A stretch of DNA of 64,000 nt from Salmonirosea aquatica (GTDB taxonomy: Bacteria > Bacteroidota > Bacteroidia > Cytophagales > Spirosomataceae), in NCBI RefSeq assembly GCF_009296315.1, contig NZ_WHLY01000002.1, positions 4,314,501 to 4,378,500 of the forward strand, read 5' to 3'. A program made the translations under genes and the position numbers. The notes beneath the pieces are model-generated. The model saw nothing but the letters and a program-made list of their open reading frames with translations, was not told the DNA's origin and searched no databases. Below are positions 34,336 to 42,453 of this stretch, piece after piece; within the stretch, counting starts at the first letter, position 1; every line of letters begins with the position of its first letter.

Positions 34336-34818
34336 ATGACTACCGAAGCCAAAATTCTGCGTCTGGATGAAGCAATGACCCAAGTAGCTGACTGGCAGCG
34401 TGCGGGACAAAAAGTGGTGTTTACCAACGGCTGTTTTGACCTTGTGCATCTGGGCCACATCGACTACCTCGAAAAAGCCAGGGCTTTGGGCGACCGCCTG
34501 GTGCTGGGGCTGAACACCGATGCTTCGGTGAGTCGGTTGAAAGGCCCCGCCCGACCCGTGGTGAATGAATACGCGCGGGCGCGGCTAATGGCGGCTTTGA
34601 GCTTCGTGGATACTGTCATTTTGTTCGACGAACCTACCCCCAAAGAGTTAATTGAGGCCCTAAAACCTGACATTTTGGTCAAAGGCGACGACTATACTGT
34701 CGAAACGATCGTTGGCGCAGATTTTGTTATAAATAAGGGAGGAACAGTAGAAACGATAGCCCTCGTTAAAGGCTATTCGACTACGGCTCTGATTGAAAAA
34801 ATAAAGCAAAGTTATTGA
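34336..34818 (+). CDS. rfaE2: D-glycero-beta-D-manno-heptose 1-phosphate adenylyltransferase
   Basis: The 160-residue cytidylyltransferase-fold enzyme makes ADP-heptose for lipopolysaccharide. The nucleotide motif is [16 protein letters not shown] (HxGH), followed by [21 protein letters not shown] and [19 protein letters not shown], with a [11 protein letters not shown] end. The kinase half of HldE is absent, so this is the stand-alone RfaE2 form. It is 20 bp after the flippase-like gene, likely co-transcribed. Confidence 0.94.
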   Translation: MTTEAKILRLDEAMTQVADWQRAGQKVVFTNGCFDLVHLGHIDYLEKARALGDRLVLGLNTDASVSRLKGPARPVVNEYARARLMAALSFVDTVILFDEPTPKELIEALKPDILVKGDDYTVETIVGADFVINKGGTVETIALVKGYSTTALIEKIKQSY

Positions 34819-34923
34819 GTCTATCGTCAAGGTTTGACTAATTTCAAAACGTTTTCAAATCAAGAGATCTCATAATTCATCATCGCACGGGTGACCCCGT
34901 CATAACTCATAATTAACAAAGAC

Positions 34924-35604
34924 ATGGCAGGAGCATATTTGATTGGTATTATCGTCATGGCCGTAAGCATGTTCGTGCAGTGGCGGCTCAAAAGTAAGTT
35001 TGAACAGTATTCGCAGGTAGGTCTGAGCAATGGCCTCAGTGGCAAGGAAATTGCCGAAAAAATGCTGCGCGAAAACGGTATTTTCGATGTGCGGGTAGTA
35101 TCGGTGGAGGGCCGTCTGACGGACCATTACAATCCCCAGGACAAGACGGTCAATCTGAGTCCCGATGTGTATCACGGACGGAGCGTGGCGGCAGCCGCGG
35201 TTGCTTCGCACGAGTGCGGGCATGCCGTGCAGCACGCCACCGCCTACACCTGGCTGCAGTTGCGTTCCAAGATGGTACCTTTCCTGACGATCTCCTCTCG
35301 CTACATGCAGTGGGTGATTCTGGCCGGGATTCTCTTGATCAACACTTCGACTATCCCTCTGGCAATTGGCGTGGCGCTTTTTGCCGTCACGACGCTATTC
35401 AGTTTTATTACGCTTCCCGTAGAGTACGACGCCAGCAACCGGGCATTGGCCTGGATCGAAACCCACGGCATCGTGACCCAGCGCGAGCACGAAATGGCCG
35501 CCGATGCCCTCAAATGGGCCGCGCGCACCTACCTGGTAGCTGCCATCGGATCGTTGGCGACGCTGCTCTACTACGTCAGTATCCTGATGGGCAGAAGGGA
35601 CTAG
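34924..35604 (+). CDS. Membrane zinc metallopeptidase (YpdA/COG2738 family)
   Basis: The 226-residue protein has an N-terminal membrane helix (GAYLIGIIVMAVSMFVQW), the zinc motif SHECGHAVQH (HExxH-like: HECGH) at about residues 97-106, two further hydrophobic segments, and a third ligand region LPVEYDASNRALAWIE. The combination is that of the neutral zinc metallopeptidase family COG2738. Its substrate is unknown. It ends the panD-led cluster and is followed by a strong terminator. Confidence 0.9.
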   Translation: MAGAYLIGIIVMAVSMFVQWRLKSKFEQYSQVGLSNGLSGKEIAEKMLRENGIFDVRVVSVEGRLTDHYNPQDKTVNLSPDVYHGRSVAAAAVASHECGHAVQHATAYTWLQLRSKMVPFLTISSRYMQWVILAGILLINTSTIPLAIGVALFAVTTLFSFITLPVEYDASNRALAWIETHGIVTQREHEMAADALKWAARTYLVAAIGSLATLLYYVSILMGRRD

Positions 35605-35628
35605 AAAAATGAATTGGACTAAATATTG

Positions 35629-35664
35629 AAAAGCGCGGCCTCCTCAGGAGGCCGCGCTTTTTTA
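35629..35664. terminator. Bidirectional terminator
   Basis: The arms AAAAGCGCGGCCTCCT and AGGAGGCCGCGCTTTT pair around one C, with T6 following on the plus strand. It separates the convergent peptidase gene and the 35684 gene. Confidence 0.9.
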
Positions 35665-35683
35665 ACATAAACTGCCATAAAGT

Positions 35684-36058
35684 CTACCCCAGGGTACTTT
35701 GCAGGCGCTGGATCAGCAGGTCATGCAAGCGGCGGCTCAACTCCTTTTCCTGTGAAATAAAAGTGGCCCATTCGTCGGTGGTCATTAATCCAAGTACCAG
35801 GCCTATCAATTGGTTGCGCAGAGCCAGGTCTTTTTGAAAAGCCTTTTCGACATAGCTTTTTCGATCGTCGGGTGCCATGCCATCCAGGGGTACCCTCCGC
35901 TTCATAACATGATGTTGAAAAACGGCGACGATTCGCTCATGCTGGAATTTAAGGATGGGACGCAGGACTTGGTTCTGAAATTGCTCCGCCGGGTTTTCGG
36001 TGGGTTCCGTTGAAAGCTGGGGCCGCAGGGCGATAAATGCAGTATCTTTTGAATTCAC
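35684..36058 (-). CDS. Hypothetical protein, last gene of the glutathionylspermidine-synthase-like operon
   Basis: The product is 124 residues, soluble and mostly helical (NQVLRPILKFQHERIVAVFQHH, KELSRRLHDLLIQRLQ). I do not recognise a named family, though the LRPILKFQHE segment looks like one conserved in Bacteroidota. It starts 10 bp after the stop of the ATP-grasp-like gene, so translational coupling is likely. A role in the same process is inferred only from position. Confidence 0.7.
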   Translation of the reverse strand: MNSKDTAFIALRPQLSTEPTENPAEQFQNQVLRPILKFQHERIVAVFQHHVMKRRVPLDGMAPDDRKSYVEKAFQKDLALRNQLIGLVLGLMTTDEWATFISQEKELSRRLHDLLIQRLQSTLG

Positions 36059-36068
36059 GTATTTTGAT

Positions 36069-37241
36069 TTATTCGATTACATGCCCAATGAACTGGGCGG
36101 TGTTGTCCAGAATCCGGCCCCCACGCCGGTAGCCCAGCGCGCAGGGCTCTCCCGCGTAAAACACCCCGGCCTGGTAGCAAAAATCTTCGTTATCGCTCAC
36201 AAAATCGACGTACTCCTGGTAGATGCACCGTTGGGCACCGTACTCACCTTCCACTTTTTCGATCACATCGCCGCCTTTTTCCAAAATCGTCACATTGGCT
36301 CCTTCACGGCCAAAGAGTACCTTGCTCACCGAACGCTTGTGCGGCAGTACGTAGCGCTCGGTTTGTAGCAGCAGGGGGTGGTAGGGGTACATGTCCCACA
36401 GAATTTTGAGGATGTATTTGGACTGGAACAGCAGCGTGTAAGCGGGATTCAGGACGACCGCTTTCCGGTCAGTAACGAGTTGTGTCAGGATGTCCGCCAA
36501 TTCGCTTTCCTCTTCGCCGATATACTCCCAGGGTACCAGCTTGAACCAGAAATCAAAACGCACGAAACTGCCATTAACCGGGTCCTGTTTGAAGATCCCT
36601 TCTTCGACAGAGAATTCTACCTCGTCCATGTAGCAGAACTCCGCGTCGAACCCCGCCTCGCGGGCCGCTTCGTTCAGTAGGGCTACATTGGTATCATCCT
36701 CAGGGTAGTCGCGCAGGGTAGTCAGGAGGAGGCTGGGGGTGAGGTCGGGATTTATTTCCCGCAGGTACCTGAACTGTCCCACCAGGGTTTCGTAAAGGGT
36801 GTTGAACTGGCGGCTGTCGTCCATACCGTTGGCCCGTAGGTGCGCCCATTGCACTACGGCGGTTTCGGGTAGGCAGGTGGCAGTGTCGGCGTTGAATTCG
36901 ATGAGCTTGATGGGCTGGCCATCCAGCCCACCGGCCAGATCAAAGCGCCCGTAAAGATGTACCTGCCGATCGTCCTCCCACGAGCGCCTGACCAACTCGT
37001 GTAACGATTCGGGAATCCCCATTTCTTTAAGCAAATGCTGGTCGATGGCGTACTGCCCGGCTTCTACAAACATATCGTAGAGCGACTGGGCCGCTTCGTA
37101 GTAGGCGTTGGCTTCCGCTTCGGACACAATCACGGCCTTCTGTACCAGATAGGGTAGGGTGTCCTCGCCCAACATCCAGTCCCAGCCCACCGAACGCAGG
37201 GCAGTTTCAGGATGTTGCGGCATTTCTTTCAAGAGAATCAT
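36069..37241 (-). CDS. Glutathionylspermidine synthase family protein
   Basis: The 390-residue protein has the pre-ATP-grasp and ATP-grasp-like fold of the C-terminal half of E. coli Gsp and of YgiC/YjfC: LYGRFDLAGGLDGQPIKLIEFNADTATCLPE, RFDFWFKLVPWEY, VLNPAYTLLFQSKYILKILW, IYQEYVDF. It likely ligates an amine to a peptide carboxylate using ATP. True glutathionylspermidine formation is not shown. The partner genes (UPF0323-like lipoprotein upstream) resemble the ygiB-ygiC pairing. Confidence 0.88.
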   Translation of the reverse strand: MILLKEMPQHPETALRSVGWDWMLGEDTLPYLVQKAVIVSEAEANAYYEAAQSLYDMFVEAGQYAIDQHLLKEMGIPESLHELVRRSWEDDRQVHLYGRFDLAGGLDGQPIKLIEFNADTATCLPETAVVQWAHLRANGMDDSRQFNTLYETLVGQFRYLREINPDLTPSLLLTTLRDYPEDDTNVALLNEAAREAGFDAEFCYMDEVEFSVEEGIFKQDPVNGSFVRFDFWFKLVPWEYIGEEESELADILTQLVTDRKAVVLNPAYTLLFQSKYILKILWDMYPYHPLLLQTERYVLPHKRSVSKVLFGREGANVTILEKGGDVIEKVEGEYGAQRCIYQEYVDFVSDNEDFCYQAGVFYAGEPCALGYRRGGRILDNTAQFIGHVIE

Positions 37242-37274
37242 TTTGGGGGAGTTTTGTAGGGAGAATTCAAAAAT

Positions 37275-37304
37275 GCTACCAGCTATTGACCAATAGCTGG
37301 TAGC
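37275..37304 (-). terminator. Inverted repeat between the UPF0323-like and ATP-grasp genes
   Basis: GCTACCAGCTATTG pairs perfectly with CAATAGCTGGTAGC around AC. On the minus strand it is followed by ATTTTTG, so it may attenuate transcription from the lipoprotein gene. Its AGCTATTG core also matches the interspersed AGCTATTGGCTA repeats elsewhere in the window. Confidence 0.6.
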
Positions 37305-37310
37305 TAAAAA

Positions 37311-37961
37311 TTATCCTCCGCTTCGTGCGCCGGAACGACCGAAAAATCCACTCCTTCCGCCCGAGGGACGGCTATTGACCGTACGGGTGGTGCGGGAAGC
37401 CCGTACGTCGTTGTGGACGCTCTGTGACTTCTGGTAGGTAGACGGCGAGCTATAATACCTGCCAAAGGTACCATTTTGCGATTCGCGCTCCCGGTATGAA
37501 TTGATGTAGCCATTGTTCATGTTACGTCCCAGCATGTAGCCCATGCCGCCATACAGCAGCATGCTCGATAGCCCCCTGCGATGGTAGCCGTAGTGCCTGC
37601 CATTGTCAGTAACAGTGCTATCTCCTGCGTTTTTAATTTCTTCATCAATCAACGCCTTGGCGGCTACCGGACTGATGGTTTCGACGCGCCCGTCGAGGTA
37701 GGTAACTATTGCCTCGGCCCGCTCGGCGGGTACGGTTTCTTCGTCGGTAATCTCGAATTCGCCGGGTTTGATTTCCTTGATGTGCGAACGGATTCCTTTG
37801 GTGTCAACCGTTTCTTCGTAGCTGTACGCGGCCTCGTCGTCCTGTTGGTCCGAACAGCCCGGCAGAGTCATGCCACTGGCCAATAGGGCCAGGGCGAGGG
37901 TGCTACTGATGGTGATGTCCTTGGCTCGCCGGATGAAAGAGCCCTTGCGTATCGGGGTCAT
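37311..37961 (-). CDS. UPF0323/YgiB-like lipoprotein
   Basis: The 216-residue product has a Cys lipobox within a long signal region (ALLASGMTLPGC), then an acidic stretch and the segment MLLYGGMGYMLGRNMNNGYI. It ends in a Ser/Arg/Gly-rich tail (RPSGGRSGFFGRSG) typical of UPF0323 and DUF1190 (YgiB) lipoproteins. These are commonly encoded next to glutathionylspermidine-synthase-like proteins. Function is unknown; outer-membrane or periplasmic location is expected. Confidence 0.75.
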   Translation of the reverse strand: MTPIRKGSFIRRAKDITISSTLALALLASGMTLPGCSDQQDDEAAYSYEETVDTKGIRSHIKEIKPGEFEITDEETVPAERAEAIVTYLDGRVETISPVAAKALIDEEIKNAGDSTVTDNGRHYGYHRRGLSSMLLYGGMGYMLGRNMNNGYINSYRERESQNGTFGRYYSSPSTYQKSQSVHNDVRASRTTRTVNSRPSGGRSGFFGRSGARSGG

Positions 37962-38205
37962 GGTTCGATGGGTTTAGTGGAAAAAGGGTTTGCGGGTAGG
38001 TATTGGCCTCACAAAGCAGGTAAAACAAAACTAGGAAAGAATTCCTGATGAAACATCCTTTTGGGGCAGACGGTTCGGAACAATTGAAACCATAGGGCAG
38101 GGCAGGATGAATGGAGAAACCCATAAAAGACTTGGCCCGCATAAGGGTGGGAAGGTACCCCCATGCAGACCAAGAATCGTGCGTGCAAGTATTAATAGGG
38201 TTGGA

Positions 38206-39150
38206 TTACCGTTTTGGGATGGAAATCATGTGAGAAATTTTCCATTCCCCATCGATCTTTTCAAGATAGCGGCTTTCCAGGTTCGTTACGGGAGCACGCC
38301 CGTCGGGATAGCGGAAAGTTTGTTCGTAACTGGCCCAGGCGGCATGGCCATTGGGCCGGATATTATAGTTGGTATTAACAAATATTGTGCCCGGTTTATT
38401 GGGTTTTTGAGTGGAGAGCCGGTCTACCATCTCACCGATTTCGGTAGCTGTAATGTCGTAGGCTTTGCCGCCCTCGTCGGTTACAGTATGGGCGGCGTAG
38501 GGCAGGTCGGCCCAGAAGGTACCCATCTTCTCGCCATCATTGTCGAGCCAGGCCTGGGTCTCGGCCTCCAGCACCCTGCGAATCATATAGGCGTCGGGAT
38601 CTACCCCCGGAGGTATACTCACATAGCCCATCCTGTCGCGGATAGCCGCCCGGTCGTAGTAGTAATGGGTTTCCGACAACTTACCGTCGCTCAGCCGGGC
38701 CGTAATCTGGTAAGGCATATCGTAAGCAGCGCCGTTTTCCTTGTCTTTCCAATGGTACACCCCCCAGCCCATGACCCAGTCGCCTTCCCGGGGACCGCTC
38801 TTTTCCCGAAACGTAAGGGTACGGCGGTCGGTAATGTTCTGGGACGTACGCTGGCTGCTACTGGCTTCCCAACTCGCCAGGGCTTGTTCACTGGTGAAAG
38901 GCTCATCGTGGCTGGGGCCATATTCTTGGTAGTTGGCCGTAAGGTAGGGGCGGGCCTGCACCAGGTCGTTGGCTATGAGGGCATCGAGGTAGTTATTGAG
39001 GATGGCCACGTTCTGGTCGGCGCTTTTGCTTAGGCTAATGGCGTCGTTGTGCCTGATGATTTTTTGAGCAAAGAGAGAAGAACTGACGAAGAAGAGCAAA
39101 ACAAGGGATAAGCCCTTACGCGGAGAAAAATGTAGGTTGTACATATTCAT
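38206..39150 (-). CDS. Secreted protein with two SnoaL/NTF2-like domains
   Basis: The 314-residue protein has an N-terminal signal (LSLVLLFFVSSSLFAQ). Two NTF2-like domains follow: AILNNYLDALIANDLVQARPYL with WVMGWGVYHWKD, and AETQAWLDNDGEKMGTFWADLPYAA ending with the typical GEWKISHMISIPK. Such periplasmic tandem NTF2 domains bind small molecules; no ligand can be named. It is unrelated in sequence detail to the lipoproteins at 11827 and 14428, although they share the fold. Confidence 0.75.
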   Translation of the reverse strand: MNMYNLHFSPRKGLSLVLLFFVSSSLFAQKIIRHNDAISLSKSADQNVAILNNYLDALIANDLVQARPYLTANYQEYGPSHDEPFTSEQALASWEASSSQRTSQNITDRRTLTFREKSGPREGDWVMGWGVYHWKDKENGAAYDMPYQITARLSDGKLSETHYYYDRAAIRDRMGYVSIPPGVDPDAYMIRRVLEAETQAWLDNDGEKMGTFWADLPYAAHTVTDEGGKAYDITATEIGEMVDRLSTQKPNKPGTIFVNTNYNIRPNGHAAWASYEQTFRYPDGRAPVTNLESRYLEKIDGEWKISHMISIPKR

Positions 39151-39322
39151 GGAGGTTTAGAAGGTGAAAAATAAGGGTGCAGACCCCTTCACAAAACACT
39201 CGCACTAACTTGTACAAATTTAACATTAATTAGAACTTTACCAAACTGAAAAGTAACTTTTTTAGAGATTAAGGCTATTTATATTTGATTTCTAATCCAA
39301 AAAATCGATAGTCTGAAGAATT

Positions 39323-40477
39323 CTAGAAGCGCTGATTCCAGTAAATCACCACATTGTGGGTGGCACGCCCCGAAGCCACCAGATCCAGGTCACCGTCTCC
39401 ATCCAGATCGGCGGCTTTAAGATCCTCAGCGGCCATATCTACTTTCTGGTCCAGGGCGTACTCCTGCCATTTGGCCCCTGAATCGTCGGTACCTACGTAC
39501 AGGCGGACACCCACCTGCTCGGCGGCGTTTTTTTCGCGCCAGCCCATCGCGATCTGGTCGCGGCCCAAGCCCAGGAAGTCGGCCGTTACCAGGGCATGGC
39601 CCTGATTCATCCGGTCGGTCAGTATGGTACGGTCGTCTTTGGTATACACCACCAGACTATTGCCGTGCATGGGTTCGATGGTGGTGGTGAAAAGCATATT
39701 GTTTTTAAGCTTTCCGGTCCTAATTTCGCCCACCCCATTTTTAAGTACCATCCAGTTGCCCGATGGGGCCCAGCCGTCGGCTCCGTCCAGAAAGACCTGT
39801 ACGCCCTCTTTTCCCGCCACGGCCATGCCCAGGAAGGCTCCCCTGACTTCCATAGGTTCCATATTGTGGGTCATGTGCATACCAGTATCCACCAATTGGT
39901 AGGCCCACAAGCCCTTTTTATTTTCAGGTACATCGAAAACGATCATATTTACCCCGGCGCCTTCGCCCTTATCGTTGTCCAATCCATGCAGGGGTAGTAC
40001 TATCAACTGGTACTTGCCCTCGGTATCTTGCACCCAGTGCATCCGGTGAATGGTGACTTCGTGGTGTAGCTTTACGGGCTCCCAGCTCGACTTGCGATCG
40101 GCGGGCGGCACGAGGTAAAATACCGCGCCTGACTCTTTCACATTTTTGGTTTCACCAGGATTCCACTGCGCCCCTACGGCTACCTCTACCTTCCCATCAC
40201 CGTCGATGTCGCGGGCGGCGATGCACACATTATCACGTTCGGTGAGGTTGGCGGCGATGACGTGCCGTTTCCACGATTCATTCGGGCCGCCGGGATTCTC
40301 ATACCACACGATTTCCTTCTGATCGGCCATTAGGATGTCCAGTTGGCCATCGCCATCTACGTCGCCCGTCGCGAGACCGTACCCAATACTGATTTTAGGG
40401 TCGATGACCTCGGCCTTGAAGGTAGGGCTTTGGGCGTATACCGGGACAGCGGCTAGAAAAAGTATTAACTGTTTCAT
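39323..40477 (-). CDS. Secreted FG-GAP/VCBS repeat protein
   Basis: The 384-residue protein has a short signal (MKQLILFLAAVPVYAQ). Calcium-binding repeats frame it: GLATGDVDGDGQLDILMAD near the start, AARDIDGDGKVEVAVGAQW, and AADLDGDGDLDLVASGRA at the end, consistent with a beta-propeller. In Bacteroidota and Planctomycetota such proteins occur next to Gfo/Idh/MocA enzymes, as here (72 bp away). It is likely a periplasmic or surface protein, perhaps sugar-binding. Confidence 0.82.
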   Translation of the reverse strand: MKQLILFLAAVPVYAQSPTFKAEVIDPKISIGYGLATGDVDGDGQLDILMADQKEIVWYENPGGPNESWKRHVIAANLTERDNVCIAARDIDGDGKVEVAVGAQWNPGETKNVKESGAVFYLVPPADRKSSWEPVKLHHEVTIHRMHWVQDTEGKYQLIVLPLHGLDNDKGEGAGVNMIVFDVPENKKGLWAYQLVDTGMHMTHNMEPMEVRGAFLGMAVAGKEGVQVFLDGADGWAPSGNWMVLKNGVGEIRTGKLKNNMLFTTTIEPMHGNSLVVYTKDDRTILTDRMNQGHALVTADFLGLGRDQIAMGWREKNAAEQVGVRLYVGTDDSGAKWQEYALDQKVDMAAEDLKAADLDGDGDLDLVASGRATHNVVIYWNQRF

Positions 40478-40525
40478 AGGTTGATCAAGAGGTTTTCGGA
40501 GTCAGGTACCCGGTTATTTGCCTTC

Positions 40526-40548
40526 AAAAAGCTGATAGCCAATAGCCA
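40526..40548. repeat. Interspersed AGCTATTGGCTA repeat, copy
   Basis: AAAAAGCTGATAGCCAATAGCC is the reverse of the motif seen at 45241 and 48752. It lies in the gap between the Gfo/Idh/MocA and VCBS genes. Confidence 0.45.
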
Positions 40549-41739
40549 TCATAAATCACGTTCCACAATTTTTCCGCTTGCTTTCTCTTTCAAAATCAGC
40601 TTATTCCGTCCGTCGTGCGTTATTTCCTGCTTGATGAGGTAGTGGTCGGCGTCGTAGTCGGTATAGTTGGAAGGCTTGCTGAGCCCTTCCTGACCTCGCC
40701 AGACGGGCAACTGCACGGGTTCCCACTGTTTGGTTTTGGCCGAGCGGTAGGCCGCGTCGATCACGGCGTTCACTACGTAGCCATCATAAAAAGTTTCGGC
40801 GGCTTCCCCGCCCTTTTCGGCGGCATCGAACATATCGGTAAACATGTGATTGTAGCCCAGATCATTGACCTCGTCGCCCACCGGGAACAGCCAGCCCGAG
40901 TTGCTTTCGGCTTTTTCGGCCACGTAGTCGGCACCCTTGCCGGAAGTGTACATCTCGAAACCCGTGCGCAGAAAATTGTTGATCCAGATGGTACCCTCGG
41001 TACCCATCACTTCATCGCGCAAATCCATGCCACCCCGGAACGTCCAGCTCGTTTCGAATTGCCCGATGGCACCGTTCTCGTACTTCACCAGCGCGATGGC
41101 GTGATCTTCGGCCTCGATGGGTTTTACCTGCGTATCGGCCCAGCACATAACCTCCACGGGTTTTACATCTTTTCCTATAAAATTACGCGCAATTTCGATG
41201 CAGTGGCAGCCCAGATCCAGGATGCAGCCGCCACCCGCCTGCTCGATGTCCCAGAACCACTCACTGTGCGGACCGGGATGCGCTTCGCGCGATTTTGCCC
41301 AGAGAATACGGCCCAACGCGCCATTTTTTACGCTTTCCATCGACTTAAGGAATTTAGGCGTGTAGCATAAGTCCTCAAGGTACCCACCAAAGATCCCCGC
41401 TTCTTCCACCGCCTGCATCATGCGCAGGGCTTCGTCGGCGGTGCGGCCCAGTGGTTTGGTGCATACGACGTTCTTTTTGTGTTTGGCGCAGAGGAGTACT
41501 GCGGCTTCGTGGACGTGGTTGGGTAGGGCGATACACACCATGTTGACGTCGGGATGCGCGATGACTTCCTCCATGTCGCTCGACCAGAAATCACAGCCAT
41601 AGTCGTCCGCGAATTTTTTGGCGCTCTCGTCACGACGGGCGTAGATGGCCGTGACGCGATCGCGGCCCCGTTGGCCGTGGATGGACTCGGCGTAAAAGCG
41701 CCCGATGAAACCGGAACCCAGCATGGCAATGCGTTGCAT
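40549..41739 (-). CDS. Gfo/Idh/MocA family oxidoreductase (cytosolic)
   Basis: The 396-residue protein has no signal peptide. It has the Rossmann motif IAMLGSGFIGRFYAESI, VNMVCIALPNHVH, the catalytic-type Lys in NVVCTKPLGRTADEAL, and a C-terminal domain with GGGCILDLGCHCIEIARNF. It likely oxidises a sugar or cyclitol with NAD(P). Unlike the 31002 homologue it is cytosolic. It lies with the VCBS gene, consistent with uptake and intracellular oxidation of the same compound (inference). Confidence 0.88.
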   Translation of the reverse strand: MQRIAMLGSGFIGRFYAESIHGQRGRDRVTAIYARRDESAKKFADDYGCDFWSSDMEEVIAHPDVNMVCIALPNHVHEAAVLLCAKHKKNVVCTKPLGRTADEALRMMQAVEEAGIFGGYLEDLCYTPKFLKSMESVKNGALGRILWAKSREAHPGPHSEWFWDIEQAGGGCILDLGCHCIEIARNFIGKDVKPVEVMCWADTQVKPIEAEDHAIALVKYENGAIGQFETSWTFRGGMDLRDEVMGTEGTIWINNFLRTGFEMYTSGKGADYVAEKAESNSGWLFPVGDEVNDLGYNHMFTDMFDAAEKGGEAAETFYDGYVVNAVIDAAYRSAKTKQWEPVQLPVWRGQEGLSKPSNYTDYDADHYLIKQEITHDGRNKLILKEKASGKIVERDL

Positions 41740-41847
41740 AACAAATCGGTATAGTGAATAGGTAGGTTGCTTGACTCATAAAAGAAGCACACCCACGGAA
41801 TTCTACCAGATTTGAAGCAAAAAAGGCGAAAGCCTGCAAGAACCGCC

Positions 41848-42258
41848 CTACTTGAAAAGTACCTGATCGGCCGAATAGCGGCCCGGACCTGTTAGGAAAA
41901 TCGCTACGAATGCGACGGCAAACATCAGGGCGTGTTCCCGCTCGCTCAATGGTTCGCCGCCATGCACTACGAAACTGACCACCAGCATACCGATCAGCAG
42001 CGGAATGAGGGCCGCCCGCGTGAATAGTCCTAGCATGAGCAGCAGCGCGCAGAAGAATTCGCTGAAAATAGTCAAGATCAGAGAAGTTTCTTCTCCCAAG
42101 CCAATGGGATCGGCAAAGCCACTATTGCCGCCCAAGTAACTGCTGAGCTTATCGTAGCCGTGGGTGGCCATGAAGAAACCCATGCCCACGCGCAGAATCA
42201 GGACGCCCCAACTGGCGGGATCGGGTAGGGTAGGTGGACTGAAAATTCTTCGAATCAT
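41848..42258 (-). CDS. DoxX family membrane protein
   Basis: The 136-residue protein has four hydrophobic helices and the DoxX pattern: LILRVGMGFFMATHGYDKL, LILTIFSEFFCALLLMLGLFTR, and ALIPLLIGMLVVSF. A C-terminal LMFAVAFVAIFLTGPGRYSAD closes it. DoxX-like proteins are linked to thiosulfate:quinone oxidoreductase or oxidative-stress complexes, but most have no proven role. Confidence 0.9.
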   Translation of the reverse strand: MIRRIFSPPTLPDPASWGVLILRVGMGFFMATHGYDKLSSYLGGNSGFADPIGLGEETSLILTIFSEFFCALLLMLGLFTRAALIPLLIGMLVVSFVVHGGEPLSEREHALMFAVAFVAIFLTGPGRYSADQVLFK

Positions 42259-42358
42259 TCTTTGTGGATTTATTGCCAGGTAGGGTACCCTTGAAAATCA
42301 TTCAACCCGTTTAGGCCGGGTACTGTTCCGGTCTAGGAAATATTTTGGTTGAATAAAA

Positions 42359-42374
42359 TTTAGACTAATCTAAA
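42359..42374 (+). promoter_or_regulatory. DtxR/MntR-type operator upstream of the TonB receptor
   Basis: TTTAGACTAATCTAAA is a perfect dyad (arms TTTAGA and TCTAAA around CTAA). It resembles the TTAGGnTAnCCTAA sites of DtxR-family metal-dependent repressors. It lies 80 bp before the receptor start in an AT-rich promoter region, so metal-dependent repression of iron or manganese uptake is inferred. Confidence 0.6.
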
Positions 42375-42453
42375 AATAATATTTCAATACAAGTTTATGA
42401 TGTTTATTTTTGTCAAAAATAAAAATAGATATTGGCTAAAATAAAATAAAAAT

